Notes under the pieces: generated by a model | What the model was told of the DNA's origin: nothing | Seen by the model: the letters and a program-made list of their open reading frames with translations, nothing else | Databases searched by the model: none | Shown: positions 56,427 to 64,000 of the stretch, piece after piece | Position numbering within the stretch: the stretch's first letter is position 1 | Layout of the letters: each line of letters begins with the position of its first letter | Translations under genes and position numbers: made by a program | Source of the DNA: Sphingorhabdus sp. M41 | Lineage (GTDB): Bacteria > Pseudomonadota > Alphaproteobacteria > Sphingomonadales > Sphingomonadaceae | Assembly: GCF_001586275.1 (NCBI RefSeq) | Contig: NZ_CP014545.1 | Span: 956,501 to 1,020,500, forward strand | Direction of reading: 5' to 3' | Length of the DNA: 64,000 nucleotides

Positions 56427-57092
56427 ATGCGCGTCTTGATCGTTGAAGACGAACCCACGCTGGGGCAACAGCTCAAATCGACATTGGAGGCCAATGGCTA
56501 TGCCATCGACCTGTCGACGGACGGCGAGGACGGCCATTTCATGGGTTCGACCGAAGATTATGACGCGGTCATCCTTGATCTCGGATTGCCCGAAATTGAC
56601 GGTCTGACCGTGCTCGATCGCTGGCGCAAGGAAGAGCGCAACTTTCCCGTGCTGGTGCTGACCGCCCGCGACAGCTGGTCCGACAAGGTTGCCGGACTGG
56701 ATGCCGGTGCCGACGATTATCTGGCAAAGCCATTCCAGACCGAAGAGTTGATCGCCCGCCTGCGCGCGCTCATCCGCCGCGCTTCGGGCAATGCCTCGTC
56801 CGAACTCACCGCCGGTGCCGTGCGTCTCGATACCCGCTCGGGGAAGGTCACGCTCGACGGCAGCCCGGTCAAGCTGACGGCGCAGGAATATAAATTGCTC
56901 TCCTACCTGATGCACCACAAGGGCAAGGTGGTGTCCCGGACGGAATTGATCGAGCATATTTACGATCAGGATTTCGACCGCGATTCCAACACCATCGAAG
57001 TATTTGTGACCCGCATCCGCAAAAAACTGGGTGCGGAAGTTATCTCGACGATCCGGGGGCTTGGCTATAGTCTAGAGGATCCCGAAGCCTGA
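56427..57092 (+). CDS. OmpR-family response regulator
   Basis: 221 aa. Receiver domain with acidic pair VEDEP, phospho-acceptor Asp51 in VILDLGLPEIDG, and the Lys in DYLAKPFQ; a C-terminal winged helix with LTAQEYKLLSYLMHHKGKVVSRTELIEHIYD and EVFVTRIRKKLG. PhoP-like. A strong CGGAGGA ribosome site precedes it. Next to the kinase at 57188. Confidence 0.94.
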   Translation: MRVLIVEDEPTLGQQLKSTLEANGYAIDLSTDGEDGHFMGSTEDYDAVILDLGLPEIDGLTVLDRWRKEERNFPVLVLTARDSWSDKVAGLDAGADDYLAKPFQTEELIARLRALIRRASGNASSELTAGAVRLDTRSGKVTLDGSPVKLTAQEYKLLSYLMHHKGKVVSRTELIEHIYDQDFDRDSNTIEVFVTRIRKKLGAEVISTIRGLGYSLEDPEA

Positions 57093-57187
57093 ATGAACCA
57101 GTCCAGATAGACAATCCGGTCGATGAAAAGGCTCCGCCAACCCATGCTCGGCTAGGTACGCAGACCACCGGCTCTCTGGGCCGGCGG

Positions 57188-58507
57188 ATGATCGGGATTG
57201 CTGCGGCGTGGATTGTCATCCTGCTGTTCGTTGGCGGGTTTGCGCTGGATCGAGTGCTCAATGATGCGGTAACCCGCAATTTCGACAATCAACTGGAATA
57301 TGTACTGACGGCCATGATCGCCTCGGCCGAAATCGGCCCCGATGGCGAGGTTTTCCTGAACCGGCCGTTGGGAGACCAGCGCTTTCTCGAACCCAATAGC
57401 GGCCTCTACTGGCAGATCAGCGGCAAGGGGCATGATGATTTTCCGTCCCGTTCCTTATGGGATCGTACGCTGGAATCGAATATCAGCCATGATGATCGGG
57501 AAACCCATATCTACGACAGCAAGCAGTTTGTGGATGAGCCGCTGCGGGTGCTCGAACGCACGATAATATTGCCGGACTCCAACACAAAATGGCTGTTTCA
57601 AGTAGCGCAAAGCCGCGATGGCCTCGATGCGCAGATCGCCAATATCCGCTCGATACTGGTCAACAGTTTCCTGATTCTCGCGCTTGGCCTGATCGGCATG
57701 GCGGCGCTACAGACACTTTACGGCCTGTGGCCGCTTCGCAAGATCCGCATTGCCATCGCGGCCATGCGGACGGGCCAGCAGCGCAGAGTGGTCGAACCGA
57801 TGCCGAACGAAGTCACCCCGATGGTCGATGAATTGAACGCCCTGCTCGATCATAATGAGAAACAGGCAGAGGAAGCGCGGCGGCATGCCGGCAATCTGGC
57901 CCACGCGCTGAAAACGCCACTCACCGTGATCATGAACAGTGCCACCGCCAAGGCGGATGATCTTGCCGATACGGTGATTCGCGAAGCCGGTGTCATGCGG
58001 CGTCAGGTTGACCATCATCTTGCCCGCGCACGGGCGGTGGGCAGGCGCGGCCATGCCCATAGCCGGGCGAGGGTATGGCAGAGCCTGCAAGCGGTCGAAC
58101 GCGCGGTCGGGCGACTCTATCCGCACGTCCGGATCGACATTGATGGCGACAAGGATGCCGTTGCTTCGGTCGAGCGTCAGGATCTTGATGAAATGATCGG
58201 CAATCTGGTTGAAAATGCCGCCAAATATGGCGGTGGCAGCGTGTTTGTCACCGTCGAAAGCGATGATCAATTTGTCGAGCTACAGATTGAGGACGATGGC
58301 CGTGGTATTCCCGAAGAGGAACGTCAGCGGATATTCGATCGCGGCGTCCGTCTCGACAGCGGCAAGCCGGGCACCGGTCTTGGTCTCGCCATCGTCCGCG
58401 ATGTCGCGGAAATCTATGATGGCTCGGTAGCGCTGGAAGAGAGCGAGGATCTTGGCGGTCTGCTGGTGCGGTTGCGCTTGCCCCGGTCGGAAGGAACCGA
58501 TTCTTAG
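57188..58507 (+). CDS. Sensor histidine kinase (PhoQ-like)
   Basis: 439 aa if begun at the ATG at 57188. Membrane helix at residues 2-20, periplasmic domain to ~155, a second helix (FLILALGLIGMAAL), HAMP-like linker, His box NLAHALKTPLTVIMN, then N box MIGNLVENAAKYGG and GDGRGIPEEE/GTGLGLAI ATP-lid motifs. The start is doubtful: the frame stays open upstream to the end of the regulator gene with no ATG, GTG or TTG, while an ATG at 57123 is in another frame and stops after ten codons. The true N-terminus or a small sequencing indel is undecided. Confidence 0.88.
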   Translation: MIGIAAAWIVILLFVGGFALDRVLNDAVTRNFDNQLEYVLTAMIASAEIGPDGEVFLNRPLGDQRFLEPNSGLYWQISGKGHDDFPSRSLWDRTLESNISHDDRETHIYDSKQFVDEPLRVLERTIILPDSNTKWLFQVAQSRDGLDAQIANIRSILVNSFLILALGLIGMAALQTLYGLWPLRKIRIAIAAMRTGQQRRVVEPMPNEVTPMVDELNALLDHNEKQAEEARRHAGNLAHALKTPLTVIMNSATAKADDLADTVIREAGVMRRQVDHHLARARAVGRRGHAHSRARVWQSLQAVERAVGRLYPHVRIDIDGDKDAVASVERQDLDEMIGNLVENAAKYGGGSVFVTVESDDQFVELQIEDDGRGIPEEERQRIFDRGVRLDSGKPGTGLGLAIVRDVAEIYDGSVALEESEDLGGLLVRLRLPRSEGTDS

Positions 58508-58788
58508 TCGGTCTCTTCCCGAATCCGCTCGTGGTGCCGAATCACTTCATCAATGATGAAGCGCAGAAATTTTTCCGAAAATTCAGGATCGAGATTGGCA
58601 TCGCTGGCCAGTTGGCGCAGCCGCGCGATTTGTTCCCGTTCACGCGCGCCGTCGGCCGGTGGCAGGCTGTTCTTGGCCTTATATTCGCCAACCGCCTGGG
58701 TTACCTTGAATCGCTCGGCCAGCATGAAAACCAGCGCTGCATCGATATTGTTGATGCTTTCACGATATTGTTTCAGCTTTTCATCCAT
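58504..58788 (-). CDS. Chorismate mutase, AroQ type
   Basis: 94 aa, all helical. YRESINNIDAALVFMLAERFKVTQAVGEYKAKNSLPPADGAREREQI is the AroQ core with the Arg and Lys residues that grip chorismate, and IIDEVIRHHERI closes the third helix. It converts chorismate to prephenate for phenylalanine and tyrosine. Monofunctional, cytoplasmic; convergent with the kinase. Confidence 0.92.
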   Translation of the reverse strand: MDEKLKQYRESINNIDAALVFMLAERFKVTQAVGEYKAKNSLPPADGAREREQIARLRQLASDANLDPEFSEKFLRFIIDEVIRHHERIREETD

Positions 58789-58904
58789 AGTTCGCCGCCC
58801 GATTTTCGCCCGTCTGATATTTCATCCCACTTCTGCAGGACGCAACCCTATCAGGCCTTATTTCACTTGCCTTATCCCTAGTGACTTGCCACATCCGGTG
58901 CAAC

Positions 58905-59918
58905 ATGTCAGCAACGGTCCATCATCTCGGGCGGGACACCGCGCCTTCACTAGAACCCATCATGTCGCTGGTCGCCAGCGACATGAATCAGGTCAACAGC
59001 GTGATATTGGACCGGATGCAATCGGAAATCCCCCTCATTCCGGAGCTCGCGGGGCATCTTATTGCCGGTGGTGGCAAGCGGATGCGTCCGATGCTCACCC
59101 TGGCGGCGGCAAAGCTGATCGGCTATCCGGGTGATCGCCATTACAAGCTGGCAGCGGCGGTTGAATTTATCCATACCGCAACCCTGCTGCATGATGATGT
59201 TGTCGACGGTTCCGACATGCGACGCGGAAAAACCGCAGCGAATCTCATATTTGGCAATCCGGCGACCGTGCTCGTCGGAGACTTTCTGTTCAGCCGGTCA
59301 TTCGAGCTGATGGTCGAGGACGGCTCGCTGAAAGTATTGAAAATATTGTCCAATGCTTCTGCTGTGATAGCCGAAGGGGAAGTCAATCAATTGACCGCGC
59401 AGCGCAAGATCGAAACCAGTGAAGACCGTTATCTTGATATCATCGGCGCCAAAACAGCAGCCCTGTTCGCTGCGGCGAGCCGGATATCCGCCGTGGTGGC
59501 GGAATGCGATGATGAAATCGAACTGGCTCTGGACAGCTATGGTCGTAATCTCGGCATAGCCTTTCAGCTGGTTGATGACGCGATTGACTATTCATCCGAT
59601 CGCGAGACCATGGGCAAGGATGCCGGCGATGATTTCCGCGAGGGCAAAGTAACCCTGCCGGTGATTCTGGCCTATGCCCGCGGCAGCGAGGAAGACCGGA
59701 AATTCTGGAAAGATGCGATTATCGGGCATAAATCCTCGGATGAAGATCTGGCCCGGGCAACAGATTTGATTCGCTCGACCGGCGCGATGGATGATACGAT
59801 GTCGAGGGCTCGGCACTATGGCCAACGGTCAATCGATGCGCTGGGAATTTTTGCATCCGGAAAAGCGAAAGAAGCGATGACCGAAGCGGTTGAATTTGCT
59901 ATTTCCCGCGCTTATTGA
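58905..59918 (+). CDS. ispB: Polyprenyl diphosphate synthase (octaprenyl-type)
   Basis: 337 aa from the ATG at 58905. GGGKRMRPMLTLAAAKL, the first Asp-rich motif LLHDDVVDGSDMRRGKTAAN, and the second, AFQLVDDAIDYSSD. In alphaproteobacteria this makes the side chain of ubiquinone, usually C50; the chain length cannot be told from these motifs, so the symbol is by family. No clear ribosome site. Confidence 0.9.
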   Translation: MSATVHHLGRDTAPSLEPIMSLVASDMNQVNSVILDRMQSEIPLIPELAGHLIAGGGKRMRPMLTLAAAKLIGYPGDRHYKLAAAVEFIHTATLLHDDVVDGSDMRRGKTAANLIFGNPATVLVGDFLFSRSFELMVEDGSLKVLKILSNASAVIAEGEVNQLTAQRKIETSEDRYLDIIGAKTAALFAAASRISAVVAECDDEIELALDSYGRNLGIAFQLVDDAIDYSSDRETMGKDAGDDFREGKVTLPVILAYARGSEEDRKFWKDAIIGHKSSDEDLARATDLIRSTGAMDDTMSRARHYGQRSIDALGIFASGKAKEAMTEAVEFAISRAY

Positions 59919-59942
59919 GCCGGTTCAAGACAGGAACAGAAA

Positions 59943-60221
59943 ATGGCCGCACGAATTTATCAAATCCCCAGAAATGCCATGCAGTCGGGCAGGGCGCTGA
60001 CCGACAAATGGGTGCTCGAATTTGAACCGGCAGAGCCGCGCAAACCCGATCCCCTGACCGGTTGGGCCGGGTCCGGCGATACCCAGCGGCAGGTAGAGCT
60101 GACCTTTGATTCCTGCGAAGCGGCAAAAGCCTATGCTGACAAACATGCAATTGCCTACGCGGTGATTCCAACCCCGCACAAGACGCTGAAAATCCAGGCT
60201 TACGCGGACAATTTTCGCTAG
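59943..60221 (+). CDS. Complex I accessory protein, NDUFS4-like (ETC_C1)
   Basis: 92 aa. RIYQIPRNAMQSGRALTDKWVLEFE, then DPLTGWAGSGDTQRQVELTFDSCEAAKAYADKH match the mitochondrial 18-kDa subunit family, which exists in alphaproteobacteria as a supernumerary subunit of NADH dehydrogenase. 24 bp after ispB. Confidence 0.92.
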   Translation: MAARIYQIPRNAMQSGRALTDKWVLEFEPAEPRKPDPLTGWAGSGDTQRQVELTFDSCEAAKAYADKHAIAYAVIPTPHKTLKIQAYADNFR

Positions 60222-60260
60222 CTATATCACTGCTCTCGCAGCGGGACGATGAGGGCTCAT

Positions 60261-60773
60261 TCAAACCAGTTGCAGAAACATCAGCAGCTTGACGTCGATA
60301 CCGGTGCCTTGCTGACGCTTTTCTTCTAGAAAGTGGGTCATTTCGCTCAACGGAACGCGGTGAACGGTGATATTCTCTCCATCCACGCCCCCGCCTTCGC
60401 TGACTTTGGTCAGTCCACTGGCCTTGAACAGTGAAAAGCTCTCCGACACCATTCCCGGTGAGGAATAATATTCACCGAAGTCCTCCATGGTTTCCGCGCG
60501 ATAACCGGTTTCTTCTTCCAGTTCGCGGATAGCCGCGATGGCCCCATCCTCATCGGCATGGGCATCATGGTCTCCAACCAGCCCCGCCGGCAGCTCGATA
60601 CAATATTTTCCCAGTGGCACGCGATATTGCTCGACCAGAAGTACATGGCCTTCATCAACCGCGAGAATGACCGCAGCCTTGATGCCGCGGCTGCGCGAGA
60701 CATATTCCCACTTGCCTTCGCGCTTGGCCGTGATGAAATGACCTTCCCACATGATCTCGATATTTTCGGACAT
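60261..60773 (-). CDS. NUDIX hydrolase, ADP-ribose pyrophosphatase-like
   Basis: 170 aa from the ATG at 60773. VLLVEQYRVPLGKYCIELPAG precedes the Nudix box, whose core AIRELEEETGY is intact and whose first part is displaced by an insertion (GDHDAHADEDGAI). It should hydrolyse ADP-ribose or a similar nucleoside diphosphate. Expressed leftwards; a palindromic repeat lies just upstream. Confidence 0.9.
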   Translation of the reverse strand: MSENIEIMWEGHFITAKREGKWEYVSRSRGIKAAVILAVDEGHVLLVEQYRVPLGKYCIELPAGLVGDHDAHADEDGAIAAIRELEEETGYRAETMEDFGEYYSSPGMVSESFSLFKASGLTKVSEGGGVDGENITVHRVPLSEMTHFLEEKRQQGTGIDVKLLMFLQLV

Positions 60774-60779
60774 TCCTAC

Positions 60780-60854
60780 CCCGTTCGTGCTGAGCCTGTT
60801 GAAGCTCGACCTGCCGCAAAAATCATCCGCCGACAAGCTCAGGGCGTATGGGAT
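60780..60854. repeat. Inverted repeat of sphingomonad type
   Basis: CCGTTCGTGCTGAGCCTGTT (60781 on) and, inverted, GACAAGCTCAGGGCGTATGG further right are two halves of the repeat often met between genes in sphingomonads (consensus around TTCGTGCTGAGCCTGTCGAA). The right half is degenerate. Between two leftward genes, so it may stop or stabilise transcripts. Confidence 0.65.
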
Positions 60855-60855
60855 G

Positions 60856-61533
60856 TCACAGTTCGATCAGCCGGTCGGGCAGTTCGTTGGGATTCTGGTC
60901 GGTCTTGGGGAAATGTTCGGCCAGAACAATGCCCATCTGGCGGACGGCTTCGGCCATGCCTTCACCGGGAGTGCCAGCGCGCACCAGATCGATCATGCCG
61001 ACCATCGCTTCTCCCCAGACCGCAGGTTCAACTTTCGCCACAATGGCTTCGTCAGCCACAATTTCGGCCCGGTGTTCGCGCATAGACAGATAGAGCAAGA
61101 TACCGGTCCGGCCGACCGTGCGATGATCCGTGGACACCCGGAACAGGGATATCGCCCGTTTGCGCACCCGCGCTTTCTTGATGGGTGGCGGGATAAGCAG
61201 GAATAGCAAGGGCTTCCAGATCAGTATCAAGCGCGTGCCGAAAAATTTCAGCGCTGCGAATATGAAAAGAGTCCAGTAGGGCAGGGCAGTGATGCCGCTC
61301 CAGCCGCCGGCCAGCCAGTCAATGATGCCAAGATAGATTTCCGGGAACAGGCTGATGACCAACAACGCGGTCAGCGCCACCAGTCCCGATATTGCCCAGG
61401 CGACATCGCCATAATGATCGGATTCGCCGGTGACGATGGTGACAATTTCGCCGTCGGTCGATTGCTCGGCCTGCGAGACTGCGGACGTAACGATCTTGTG
61501 ATCGTTCGGGGTGAATTGATTGACCTTAGCCAT
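60856..61533 (-). CDS. TPM-domain membrane protein
   Basis: 225 aa. The N-terminus has the short TPM-type start (DHKIVTSAVSQAEQSTDGEIVTIVTGESD). Two or three membrane helices lie at residues 45-120, and a C-terminal part HRTVGRTGILLYLSMREHRAEIVADEAI is the conserved TPM section. One base overlap with the next gene. Companion to the TPM protein and LemA upstream; function of this trio is unclear. Confidence 0.85.
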   Translation of the reverse strand: MAKVNQFTPNDHKIVTSAVSQAEQSTDGEIVTIVTGESDHYGDVAWAISGLVALTALLVISLFPEIYLGIIDWLAGGWSGITALPYWTLFIFAALKFFGTRLILIWKPLLFLLIPPPIKKARVRKRAISLFRVSTDHRTVGRTGILLYLSMREHRAEIVADEAIVAKVEPAVWGEAMVGMIDLVRAGTPGEGMAEAVRQMGIVLAEHFPKTDQNPNELPDRLIEL

Positions 61534-62351
61534 TACCAGCCCCCCGATGCGCCGCCGCCGCCGAAGCTGCCGCCGCCCCCGCCAAAGCCGCCGCCACCAA
61601 ATCCGCCGCCAAAACCGGAGCTGCTGCCGCCGCCGAATCCGGATCCGCCACCCCAGATCACGACCGGACCGGCGCCATGACGATAGCGTTTGCCGCCGCG
61701 GTTCGAGAACATCGGGATGATGACAAAGAAGATCAGAACGAAGATCCAGAAGACCATCAGGCCGATATTTCCGCCATCGCCTTTGCTGGCTTGCTGGCTA
61801 GCCTGCTGCGCAACCTCAAGAGCTTCTTCCTCTGGCAGGGCCAGTTGGGTCGATATCCGGTCTACGCCTGCAATAATCCCTGCTGCCATATCGCCATTAC
61901 GGAACTGGGGAAGGATATCATTCTGGATGATGATGCTCGACAGAGCGTCGGTCATGATGCCCTCCAGGCCATAGCCGACTTCGACCCGAACCTTGCGTTC
62001 ATTCGGCGCGACCAGCAGGATCAGGCCATTGTCCTTTTCCGTCTCGCCTTCACCATCCTGTCCGATGCCCCATGTCCGGCCAAGCTGATAGCCATAGTCG
62101 GCGATATCATAGCCTTCGAGACTGTTGACCGTCGCAACAACCAGCTGGCGATTGGACTGGTTTTCCAGAGCCTCCAGCCGGGCTGTGAGTTCTGCTTCCT
62201 GCGCAGGATCAAGCAAATCCGCCTGATCGACGACGCGGCCCGTGAGTTCCGGAAAGCTTTGGGCCAAAGCCGGGCTGGCGATCGCCAAAAAGGCGACCGC
62301 CAAGCCTGAAAGGACCGTTTTCAACGGTATGAAGGATCGAAGTGCAATCAC
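61533..62351 (-). CDS. TPM-domain protein with Gly-rich tail (YgcG-like)
   Basis: 272 aa. Signal peptide (ends ALAQS), TPM domain with LTGRVVDQADLLDPAQEAELTARLEALE and GIGQDGEGETEKDNGLILLVAPNERKVRVEVGYGLEGIMTD, a membrane helix, then a tail of about 40 residues almost only Gly, Ser and Phe. Such tails anchor or space the domain at the outside of the membrane. Sits between lemA and the second TPM gene. Confidence 0.9.
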   Translation of the reverse strand: MIALRSFIPLKTVLSGLAVAFLAIASPALAQSFPELTGRVVDQADLLDPAQEAELTARLEALENQSNRQLVVATVNSLEGYDIADYGYQLGRTWGIGQDGEGETEKDNGLILLVAPNERKVRVEVGYGLEGIMTDALSSIIIQNDILPQFRNGDMAAGIIAGVDRISTQLALPEEEALEVAQQASQQASKGDGGNIGLMVFWIFVLIFFVIIPMFSNRGGKRYRHGAGPVVIWGGGSGFGGGSSSGFGGGFGGGGFGGGGGSFGGGGASGGW

Positions 62352-62353
62352 CC

Positions 62354-62944
62354 TTAAAAGCTGACTTCAGGTGCTTCGTCGGCGCCTTCGGTTGTGGCAG
62401 CAAATGGCTCCATCGGTTCGGCACCATGGATGATCTTGGCACCGATAATGTCCGGGAACGTCCGGATGGTGGTGTTATATTCGCGGACCGCCTCATTATA
62501 ATCGCGTCGCGCGACATTGATGCGGTTTTCCGTGCCTTCCAGCTGGCTTTGCAGAGCCAGGAAATTCTGATTGGATTTCAGATCGGGATAGGCTTCGACC
62601 GTTGCCATCAGGCGCCCGAGCCCTTGCGAGAGTGCACCTTGTGCCGCAGCAAATTCCTGAACCTTCGCGGCATCGCCGAGGTCATCAGCGCTCAGTTGGA
62701 TCGAGGTTGCTTTAGCCCGGGCTTCGACCACAGCGGTCAGCGTGTCCTGCTCCTGCGTAGCAAAGCCTTTGACGGTCTCGACGAGATTGGGAATCAGGTC
62801 GGCGCGGCGCTGATAGGTGCTTTCGACATCGGCCCATTTGGCTTTCGCATTTTCTTCTGCCGTCGGCACGCTGTTGATTCCGCAGGCGCTCAGCGACAAG
62901 GCCACGGCCGGAACCACCAGAAATTTGATCAATTTATTCAGCAT
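62354..62944 (-). CDS. lemA: LemA-family lipoprotein
   Basis: 196 aa from the ATG at 62944, with GGAGGG upstream. A lipobox (LSAC) gives a lipid-anchored mature protein. RRADLIPNLVETVKGFATQEQDTLTAVVEARAKA and AYPDLKSNQNFLALQSQLEGTENRINVARRDYNEAVREYN are the LemA signature of long antiparallel helices. Heads the leftward lemA-TPM-TPM operon, a common arrangement. Confidence 0.94.
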   Translation of the reverse strand: MLNKLIKFLVVPAVALSLSACGINSVPTAEENAKAKWADVESTYQRRADLIPNLVETVKGFATQEQDTLTAVVEARAKATSIQLSADDLGDAAKVQEFAAAQGALSQGLGRLMATVEAYPDLKSNQNFLALQSQLEGTENRINVARRDYNEAVREYNTTIRTFPDIIGAKIIHGAEPMEPFAATTEGADEAPEVSF

Positions 62945-63088
62945 GTTTGAAATCCCTCCATCCACACGGCAATAGGCCGTACCACTTTGTAAAAATAGGT
63001 ATCAATGGTCGCGTTTGCAACGACTTCCCTCGACAATTTCGGATTTTTCACACATTTACACGCCTTTAGAAATGGGAAGGGAATATAT

Positions 63089-63514
63089 ATGTTAAACGAG
63101 TTTAAGGCGTTCATCCTGAAGGGCAATGTGCTCGATCTGGCTGTTGCCGTCATTATCGGAGCCGCTTTTGCAACCATAACCACATCTTTGACCGAAGACG
63201 TGATCATGCCGATTGTTAGCGCCTTGATTGGCGCTCCCGATTTCTCGGGCATGTTCATCCTGCTCGGTTCGCCACCTGCCGACTATGCCGGTGCGATGAC
63301 CGATTATGCGGCGCTCAAGGAAGCCGGCGTGCCGATGCTCGGCTGGGGCCAGTTCCTGACCGTGGTGATCAATTTCATCATTCTGGCGTTCATCATCTTC
63401 ATGATCGTTCGCTATGCCAACAAGGTGATGAAGAAAGCCGAAGAGGAAGCGGCAGATCCGGGGCCAAGCGAAATTGACCTGCTGATCGAAATCCGGGACA
63501 GCCTGAAGAAGTAA
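63089..63514 (+). CDS. mscL: Large-conductance mechanosensitive channel
   Basis: 141 aa from the ATG at 63089, with GGGAAGGGAA upstream. FKAFILKGNVLDLAVAVIIGAAFATITTSLTEDVIMP is the first helix with its Gly-Asn gate; a periplasmic loop, then GQFLTVVINFIILAFIIFMIVRYANK and the cytoplasmic helix bundle. It opens under membrane tension to save the cell from osmotic shock. Confidence 0.97.
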   Translation: MLNEFKAFILKGNVLDLAVAVIIGAAFATITTSLTEDVIMPIVSALIGAPDFSGMFILLGSPPADYAGAMTDYAALKEAGVPMLGWGQFLTVVINFIILAFIIFMIVRYANKVMKKAEEEAADPGPSEIDLLIEIRDSLKK

Positions 63515-63531
63515 AATTCGGGATCGCCAAT

Positions 63532-63594
63532 ATCGCCCCTTTTGCCGCCCGGTTTATGGAATATAAAACAGGCACCGCGAAGGGGGCGATTTTT
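63532..63594 (+). terminator. Possible intrinsic terminator after mscL
   Basis: ATCGCCCCTT (63532-63541) can pair with AAGGGGGCGAT (63580-63590), followed by TTTTA. The loop of ~38 nt is long, so efficiency is uncertain. Confidence 0.5.
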
Positions 63595-63797
63595 ATGTCC
63601 AAACTCTGTTATTTTTTCGTAATTTTTTTCGTAAAACCGGTGCTATCATCCGCGAAAATGAATAATAAGAAAATTATAACAATAGCTTAGTAACAACCTT
63701 CATTTTTTGAGATACATTCGGATTTTTCGATCCTATAGGCTCGCTCGGCTGGATTGATTCTCAGCCGATTTGAACGACGATATGGGGACTAATTATT

Positions 63798-64000
63798 ATG
63801 CGTAAATTCGCTGTTTTGGCTGCATCCGCAGCTGTATTCGCTTTGTCTGCTTGCAATGCTCCAGCTGAAGATGCTGTTGTAACCGACGAAGTTGCTACCG
63901 AAGAAGTTGCACCTGCTGAAGACGCAATGGTTGCTGAAGAAGTTGCTCCTGCAACTGCTGAAGTTGCTCCTGCAGACGAAGCTGCTGTACCTGCTGAAGA
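63798..64000 (+). CDS. Small Ala/Glu-rich lipoprotein, 3' end missing
   Basis: The first 67 codons are in the window. A lipoprotein signal (AVFALSAC, Cys19) is followed by imperfect repeats of EVAPA / EEVAT / AEEVAP type, highly acidic, with no aromatic residues after the signal. Codon use is narrow (GCT, GTT, GAA), unlike the GCC/GTC-rich neighbours, which suggests strong expression. Probably an abundant envelope lipoprotein; function unknown. A TATGGGGAC stretch lies in front of the start. Confidence 0.8.
   Translation, partial: MRKFAVLAASAAVFALSACNAPAEDAVVTDEVATEEVAPAEDAMVAEEVAPATAEVAPADEAAVPAE

Noticed and set aside
61560-61660. Dense repeats that might suggest a repeat array
   Set aside because: They encode the Gly/Ser/Phe tail of the TPM protein; no spacers or conserved direct repeats as in CRISPR.

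Overview
The window reads as a chromosome segment of a lignin-degrading alphaproteobacterium of the Sphingomonadales (Sphingobium / Novosphingobium / Sphingorhabdus type). This is inferred from moderate-high GC and from close matches to gene families known from Sphingobium sp. SYK-6 and Novosphingobium aromaticivorans: LigM, LigF-type beta-etherases, LigD/L/N/O-type dehydrogenases, a Nu-class GST and lignostilbene dioxygenase. A YajC-SecD-SecF core locus follows. No insertion sequence, prophage or CRISPR array was seen.

Region 1 (1-41.8 kb) is a dense catabolic island for lignin-derived aromatic dimers. It holds three LigD-like C-alpha dehydrogenases, two LigF-like glutathione S-transferases, a divergent partner GST, a Nu-class GST (glutathione lyase type), a PQQ-cytochrome c dehydrogenase, three aldehyde dehydrogenases and three metal-dependent amidohydrolases. 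It also holds two NTF2/SnoaL-like proteins of the kind that release formaldehyde from diarylpropanes, a lignostilbene dioxygenase whose iron and substrate residues match NOV1 position by position, three MFS transporters, and a hydroxycinnamate branch (CoA ligase, acyl-CoA dehydrogenase, feruloyl-CoA hydratase-lyase, MarR regulator). One-carbon by-products are handled on site. LigM, MetF and PurU form a tetrahydrofolate branch. A translationally coupled run, frmA-frmB-fdsG-fdsB-fdsA-fdsD-fdhD, would carry formaldehyde through formate to CO2.

The most striking non-coding signal is a 19-bp imperfect palindrome, TTGTATG-Y-N4-C-WWAC-N-A. I found seven copies at seven intergenic sites from 2.3 to 34.0 kb. 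They lie in front of the NTF2/amidohydrolase and SDR genes, the beta-etherase operon, an aldehyde dehydrogenase, purU/ligM, SDR/MFS, lsd/marR and the formaldehyde dehydrogenase. It looks like the operator of one regulon, probably read by a MarR protein encoded here (27.6 kb, or the truncated one at position 1). The feruloyl-CoA branch has a different pair of perfect 15-bp palindromes, as expected for a separate FerC-type regulator.

Region 2 (41.9-64 kb) is ordinary housekeeping sequence. It holds a small YdcH-like protein, a zinc-ribbon protein, a CaCA antiporter, an M24 peptidase, an exoribonuclease-like protein, tRNA-Pro(GGG), yajC-secD-secF, a GT4 glycosyltransferase, an XRE regulator, an ABC-F ATPase and a D-amino acid aminotransferase. 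These are followed by a SIMPL protein, a PepSY/two-component set, chorismate mutase, a polyprenyl synthase, an NDUFS4-like protein, a NUDIX hydrolase, TPM/LemA proteins, MscL and the start of an Ala/Glu-rich lipoprotein cut off by the window end.
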